In this document: positions 5,035 to 8,597 of the stretch, piece by piece
Layout: the number at the start of each line of letters is the position of its first letter
Numbering within the stretch: the first letter of the stretch is position 1
From: JADKCL01 sp031424495
GTDB taxonomy: Bacteria; Bacteroidota; Bacteroidia; J057; JADKCL01
Reading direction: 5' to 3'
DNA length: 8,597 nucleotides
Assembly: GCA_031424495.1 (NCBI GenBank)
Contig: JANPHP010000474.1
Location: forward strand, 1-8,597
The notes under the pieces: model-generated
Seen by the model: only the letters and a program-made list of their open reading frames with translations
What the model was told of the DNA's origin: nothing
The model's database searches: none
Position numbers and translations under genes: made by a program

Positions 5035-7014
5035 ATGAAGACTTTGCTTAAGCGCGCGGGCCTCACGGCCGTAGGTTTCATGATTGTATTGGTAGTGATG
5101 CAGATTGCATTTGGCAATTCTTCAGCTCCACCAGCCGGCAAGACAGGCTCCCCAGGTGAAAACAGATGTACACAATGCCATAGCGGAACCGCTGGCACAG
5201 GCTCGGTGAGCATGGTGTTTGGCAACAATGAAACCCAGTACGTTCCCGGTCAGCTATACACGATCACAACCAATGTCACGGATGCCACCAAATTGCGGTT
5301 TGGATTTCAAATGACCGCGCTTGCAGGCGGTGTAGGTCCCACAGTCGGTGTTTTTGCCGTAACCAATACCACCAACACCAGCAGCCAGACAGCAACGATT
5401 TCGGGAAGTCTGCGCAAATACATGGGTCACAAAGCGGCCAATTCCAATCAGGATTGGTCTTTTCATTGGACGGCACCGGCGACAGATGTCGGCCCGATCA
5501 CCTTTTTCTTGGTCGGTCTCGCCGCCAACAACAACAACAGCGACAATGGTGACAAGGTCTATTTTACAACCTTTACCATCACCGCTACACCGCCGCCGCC
5601 ACCCGTGGCTGCTGCATCCGCCATCGATACCAGCATCTGTGTGAATGGCACGGTTTCCTTCAGCGATCAAAGCACCAACAGCCCAAGTTCTCATGAATGG
5701 TCGTTCCCTGGCGGTTCCCCTGCTACGAGCACGGCTGCCAACCCAGTGGTGAGCTATGTAACTCCGGGTTCCTATGATGTCACGCTGATCTCGGGCAATG
5801 TCTCGGGTTCGGATACGATCACTTTGGTGAATTATATCCAGGTCTACGCCTTGCCGACAACGTCAGCAGTTGCACAAGACGCCGCTTGCTTTGGCGAAAG
5901 CTCCGGAAATATCGATCTGACGCCCGCTGGTGCAGGCGGATTCTCCTTTCTGTGGAGCAATGGCGCCACTGTCGAGGACCCCAATAATCTCGCTGCAGGT
6001 ATCTATAACGTCACGGTCACCGACCAAAACGGTTGTGTAAATACCGACAGCTTTACCGTAGGGCAGCCTACAGCCGTCCAGCTCACCTTGAGCAGTCAGC
6101 CATCACCTTGCGGCTTGAGCACTGGCTCTGCTACCGTTGCCGCTACCGGCGGCAACGCTCCTTATACCTATCTCTGGACCAATGGCAATACCACTGCTGC
6201 GTCGACAGGACTGGCGGCAGGTAGTTATGATGTGAGCGTTACCGACGCGAACGGTTGTGTTTCCATCGGCTCGGTCGGTGTCTCCAACATCGGTGCGCCA
6301 TCAGGCGCAGTTGTTTCCGTGAATCCTACCTGCAACGGTGACAACGACGGTACCATCGACCTCACGATCACGGGTGGTCAGGCCCCGTTCACCTATCTCT
6401 GGAGCAATGGTGCAACGACTCAAGACGTCACGGGCTTGGCTGCAGGCAGCTATGACGTGACCGTGACTTCCTCCAACGGCTGCGTCCTGAGTCAGGTCGT
6501 TGTGATCACGGAGCCTGCACCGCTGGCAACAACGGTGGGTCACACGCCAGAGATTTCGGGCAATGATGGCACTGCAACCGTGAACGTAACTGGCGGCAAC
6601 GGCAATTATAGCTACCTGTGGAGCAATGGCGGCACCACGCAAACCATCTCCGGACTCAACGCAGGCAGCTACACCGTGACCATCTCTGACAGCCTCGGCT
6701 GCCACACGACTGCTACGGTGGACGTGGAGCTTGTGATCAGCGTCGCTGGTACCATGCACCAAGACCTTTTCAAGGTCGGTCCAAATCCATTTCATGAATA
6801 CTTCACCCTCACACCCAATGTCTCGATCACCGGCAGCTTTGCCGTTCACCTCCTCGACATCGAGGGTCGCATTGTCTTTGGTACCTCGGTGCAAGGCAAG
6901 GGCATTGCGCCGATTCGCATCACACCTGGGCCGATGACGCCCGGCGTTTACATGCTCATGATCCAAACAGCCAAGGGCAAAATGCACCGCAAGGTCATCC
7001 ACACTGAGTTTTGA
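5035..7014 (+). CDS. T9SS-secreted surface protein with CxxCH, Reeler-like, PKD-like and SprB repeats
   Basis: A 659-residue exported protein. In order: signal peptide (about 1-27, basic start then a hydrophobic core); GSPGE...CTQCHSG with a CxxCH motif (45-49); a beta-rich Reeler/choice-of-anchor-V-like region to about 184; a proline run (186-190); a PKD-like domain (about 197-270); four SprB-like repeats (about 278-342, 352-417, 426-492, 500-565), each with LWSNG or LWTNG and AGxYxVTV; and a type A Por sorting domain (about 578-659) with GPNPF near its start and GVYMLMI near its end. Such proteins cross the outer membrane by type IX secretion and are held on the cell surface or released; SprB repeats occur in gliding adhesins. 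The ATG at 5035 starts a clean signal peptide; a TTG at 5011 would add eight residues. It is monocistronic, ended by the terminator at 7040-7070. Its ligand is unknown. Confidence 0.9.
   Translation: MKTLLKRAGLTAVGFMIVLVVMQIAFGNSSAPPAGKTGSPGENRCTQCHSGTAGTGSVSMVFGNNETQYVPGQLYTITTNVTDATKLRFGFQMTALAGGVGPTVGVFAVTNTTNTSSQTATISGSLRKYMGHKAANSNQDWSFHWTAPATDVGPITFFLVGLAANNNNSDNGDKVYFTTFTITATPPPPPVAAASAIDTSICVNGTVSFSDQSTNSPSSHEWSFPGGSPATSTAANPVVSYVTPGSYDVTLISGNVSGSDTITLVNYIQVYALPTTSAVAQDAACFGESSGNIDLTPAGAGGFSFLWSNGATVEDPNNLAAGIYNVTVTDQNGCVNTDSFTVGQPTAVQLTLSSQPSPCGLSTGSATVAATGGNAPYTYLWTNGNTTAASTGLAAGSYDVSVTDANGCVSIGSVGVSNIGAPSGAVVSVNPTCNGDNDGTIDLTITGGQAPFTYLWSNGATTQDVTGLAAGSYDVTVTSSNGCVLSQVVVITEPAPLATTVGHTPEISGNDGTATVNVTGGNGNYSYLWSNGGTTQTISGLNAGSYTVTISDSLGCHTTATVDVELVISVAGTMHQDLFKVGPNPFHEYFTLTPNVSITGSFAVHLLDIEGRIVFGTSVQGKGIAPIRITPGPMTPGVYMLMIQTAKGKMHRKVIHTEF
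5866..6729 (+). repeat. Four SprB-like repeat units within the surface protein
   Basis: Four in-frame units of about 65 codons. Units 1-3 begin near a cysteine followed by a D/G/S-rich turn; all four contain LW(S/T)NG, LxAGxYxV and a GC pair near the end. Unit 4 lacks the first cysteine (it reads EISGNDG) and so cannot form the same disulphide. The DNA is similar but not identical between units, so the duplication is old. Confidence 0.8.
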
Positions 7015-7039
7015 TTTGATATTAGAGAGAATTCGTAGC

Positions 7040-7070
7040 CAAACAGCCCCTCCCCGGGGCTGTTTGTTTT
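7040..7070 (+). terminator. Rho-independent terminator of the surface protein
   Basis: CAAACAGCCCC (7040-7050) and GGGGCTGTTTG (7056-7066) form a perfect 11-base stem with a 5-base loop, followed by TTTT (7067-7070). It lies 26 bases after the stop codon at 7014. Confidence 0.9.
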
Positions 7071-7441
7071 CCGATCAGCCCCACAATCTCACCATTCCCT
7101 ATCCGATATTTTCCATTCACCCAACTTTTAGCCGAGCCTCACGTATTCACCCTACATTTGTCCCCAATTGGATAAAGCAATGAAAAGGCTAGTTTACATC
7201 TCGCAACACGATTTCTGCCTCGGCGACCGCGCCATGGGCCACCGTGCGATATGGGGTAACCAAAACCCAATAATAGTCTAAAGCCTGAATTGAGTGCCCA
7301 AAATTCAGGTGCCAACCCCTTTGTAAAAGATTCTTACCGCCTTGTGGTCCATTTGGGCCTCGGCTCATGTTGAGACTTGCATCGCGGTGCCGGCAGCATT
7401 TGTTTATTTCCAACATTCTACATTTTTCAAGAAAGACGATT
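7071..7441. other. Intergenic stretch, possible coding relic on the minus strand
   Basis: No complete gene is supported. A perfect hairpin, CCTGAATT (7284-7291) with AATTCAGG (7302-7309), has a 10-base loop and no T-tract. On the minus strand, 7266-7189 reads as a plausible protein end (WVLVTPYRTVAHG..., closing in LRDVN and a stop). It has no matching start or upstream partner and might be a gene remnant. A weak promoter-like pair, TTTG (7399-7402) and TACATTTT (7419-7426), lies before the GTPase gene with a rather short 16-base spacer. Confidence 0.4.
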
Positions 7442-8597
7442 ATGAAACGCAAGGACATTGTGTGGATGCGCAATATTGGTATCATGGCCCATATCGATGC
7501 GGGCAAGACTACTGTGACCGAAAATATCCTTTTTGCAAGCGGTGTGAATCACCGCGTGGGCAGTGTCGACGATGGCACGACCACAACCGACCACAATGCG
7601 GCTGAACGCAAGCGGGGCATCACGATCCAAAGTGCGGCTGTCAATTTCCCATGGACCACGGCGGGCCATGAATACCACGTAAACTTGATCGATACCCCCG
7701 GGCATATCGATTTTAATGGTGAAGTTGAGCGTTCGCTGCGTGTGCTTGACGGTGTATTGGCACTGTTTTGTGCTGTGGCAGGTGTCGAGACGCAATCGCG
7801 CACCGTTTGGGCGCAAGCGGAGAAGTTCGGTTTGGCCAAGGTTGCCTTTATCAACAAAATGGATCGCCCTGGCGCCGATTTTATGCGAGTTTTGGGGCAG
7901 ATACGATCTGTATTTGGGGTAAATGCTGTGGCGTTACAATTGCCTTGGTGGGAAGGCGACCGCTTTTGTGGCGTGATCGACCTTGTGCAAGAAACTGCGC
8001 TTTACTGGCCAGTCGGCCAGATTGTGCCTGAGCGTCGCAGCCTGCCTGCGGAGATGCTGCCTGAAATCTCGGCAGCCATCGCCGACATGCTGGAGCGACT
8101 CGCGGAGGCCGATGACCAGTTTCTCGCATCCTACCTCGACGAGGCAACCTTTGTCGATGCAGCCGTGATCAGTGCCGCCTTGCGTCGTGCCACGCTTGCT
8201 GGCAAGATTGTGCCTGTGCTCACAGGTGCTGCCTATCGCAACATCGGCATTCAGCCGCTCCTCGATGCCGTCGTGAACTATCTGCCATCCCCGGTGGAAG
8301 GGCGTTTTCACAGCGAAGACGAAGCCTTCTCGGGGCTGGTGTTCAAGACGCTCACCGATCGCTTTGCAGGGCGCGCAGGTTTTGTGCGGGTGCGTAGCGG
8401 TAGCCTGCGTGCAGGCGACAGCGTGTACTGTCCACGCACAGACACGACTGAGCGTATCGCACGCATCTTCCGTATGCAAGGCGGTCAGCGGCAGGAGCTC
8501 ACCGAGGCGCAAGCGGGTGACATCGTGGCCGTGACGGGCTTCAAGGAAATGGTGAGCGGTGACACGCTGTGTGACCCTGCGTCGCCGCTGGTCTTGG
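7442..8597 (+). CDS. Elongation factor G family GTPase (partial, N-terminal 385 codons)
   Basis: A translational GTPase of the EF-G family, cut by the right edge; the full family length is about 700 residues. G1 is AHIDAGKTT (16-24), switch I contains RGITI (58-62), G3 is DTPGH (84-88) with the catalytic His88, G4 is NKMD (138-141), and the G5 region is TGAAY (261-265). The GTPase domain with its G' insert runs to about 285, ending in the typical PLLDAVVNYLPSP. Domain II begins near 297 (GLVFKTLTDRFAG) and ends in GDTLCDP. EF-G moves tRNA and mRNA on the ribosome or helps recycle it. Switch I reads TTTTDHNAAERKRGITIQ, unlike the MDWMEQEQERGITI of housekeeping EF-G, so this is probably a second, EF-G2-like paralogue. 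Ribosomal-protection (Tet) proteins fit less well. No str-operon neighbours are visible. The ATG at 7442 gives the normal N terminus. Confidence 0.9.
   Translation, partial: MKRKDIVWMRNIGIMAHIDAGKTTVTENILFASGVNHRVGSVDDGTTTTDHNAAERKRGITIQSAAVNFPWTTAGHEYHVNLIDTPGHIDFNGEVERSLRVLDGVLALFCAVAGVETQSRTVWAQAEKFGLAKVAFINKMDRPGADFMRVLGQIRSVFGVNAVALQLPWWEGDRFCGVIDLVQETALYWPVGQIVPERRSLPAEMLPEISAAIADMLERLAEADDQFLASYLDEATFVDAAVISAALRRATLAGKIVPVLTGAAYRNIGIQPLLDAVVNYLPSPVEGRFHSEDEAFSGLVFKTLTDRFAGRAGFVRVRSGSLRAGDSVYCPRTDTTERIARIFRMQGGQRQELTEAQAGDIVAVTGFKEMVSGDTLCDPASPLVL

Noticed and set aside
6301..7002. Long minus-strand frame of 233 codons under the surface protein
   Set aside because: It is antisense to the SprB repeats and sorting domain. 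Its length comes from the codon bias of the real gene, and it shows no recognisable domain.
7442..8597. Tetracycline ribosomal-protection protein (Tet(M)-like)
   Set aside because: The EVERSLRVLDG, ETQSRTVW and NKMDRPGADF stretches match EF-G rather than Tet proteins, which have a different sequence in these places.

Overview
The window looks like chromosomal DNA of a Bacteroidota bacterium. Four things point that way. The 659-residue secreted protein carries SprB-type repeats and ends in a type IX secretion (Por) sorting domain. A TTTG-N19-TAnnTTTG promoter lies in front of the dehydrogenase gene. The starts lack clear Shine-Dalgarno sequences. A heptamer tandem repeat of the CCATTGT/CAATTAT kind sits in an intergenic gap. 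The genus cannot be read from the sequence.

Left part (1-1583, minus strand). Three tandem paralogues encode a cysteine-rich protein of 71-72 residues: copy 1 runs off the left edge at base 1, copy 2 is at 495-713, copy 3 at 1037-1252. I do not recognise the family. Each copy has the same perfect inverted repeat, TTTTGACA-N5-TGTCAAAA, 35-36 bases before its ATG. Copies 2 and 3 are each followed by a hairpin that can act as a terminator. Copies 1 and 2 are a near-identical recent duplication. Both are preceded by a GTAGGAA...TTCCTAC hairpin whose outer stem has changed with pairing kept, as in REP/MITE-like palindromes. This is the most novel part of the window.

Middle part (1584-4800). A DeoR/YafY-type HTH-WYL regulator (minus) is divergent from a short-chain dehydrogenase/reductase (plus). 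They share a 103-base control region with a good Bacteroidota promoter and a small perfect palindrome. Downstream of the dehydrogenase, 57 bases away, lies a polytopic membrane protein resembling GT-C (ArnT/PMT-like) glycosyltransferases, probably cotranscribed with it.

Right part (4801-8597). A secreted multidomain surface protein (signal peptide, CxxCH motif, Reeler/anchor-V-like region, PKD-like domain, four SprB-like repeats, T9SS sorting domain) is closed by a strong terminator. After a roughly 370-base gap comes the N-terminal 385 codons of an EF-G-family translational GTPase, cut by the right edge.
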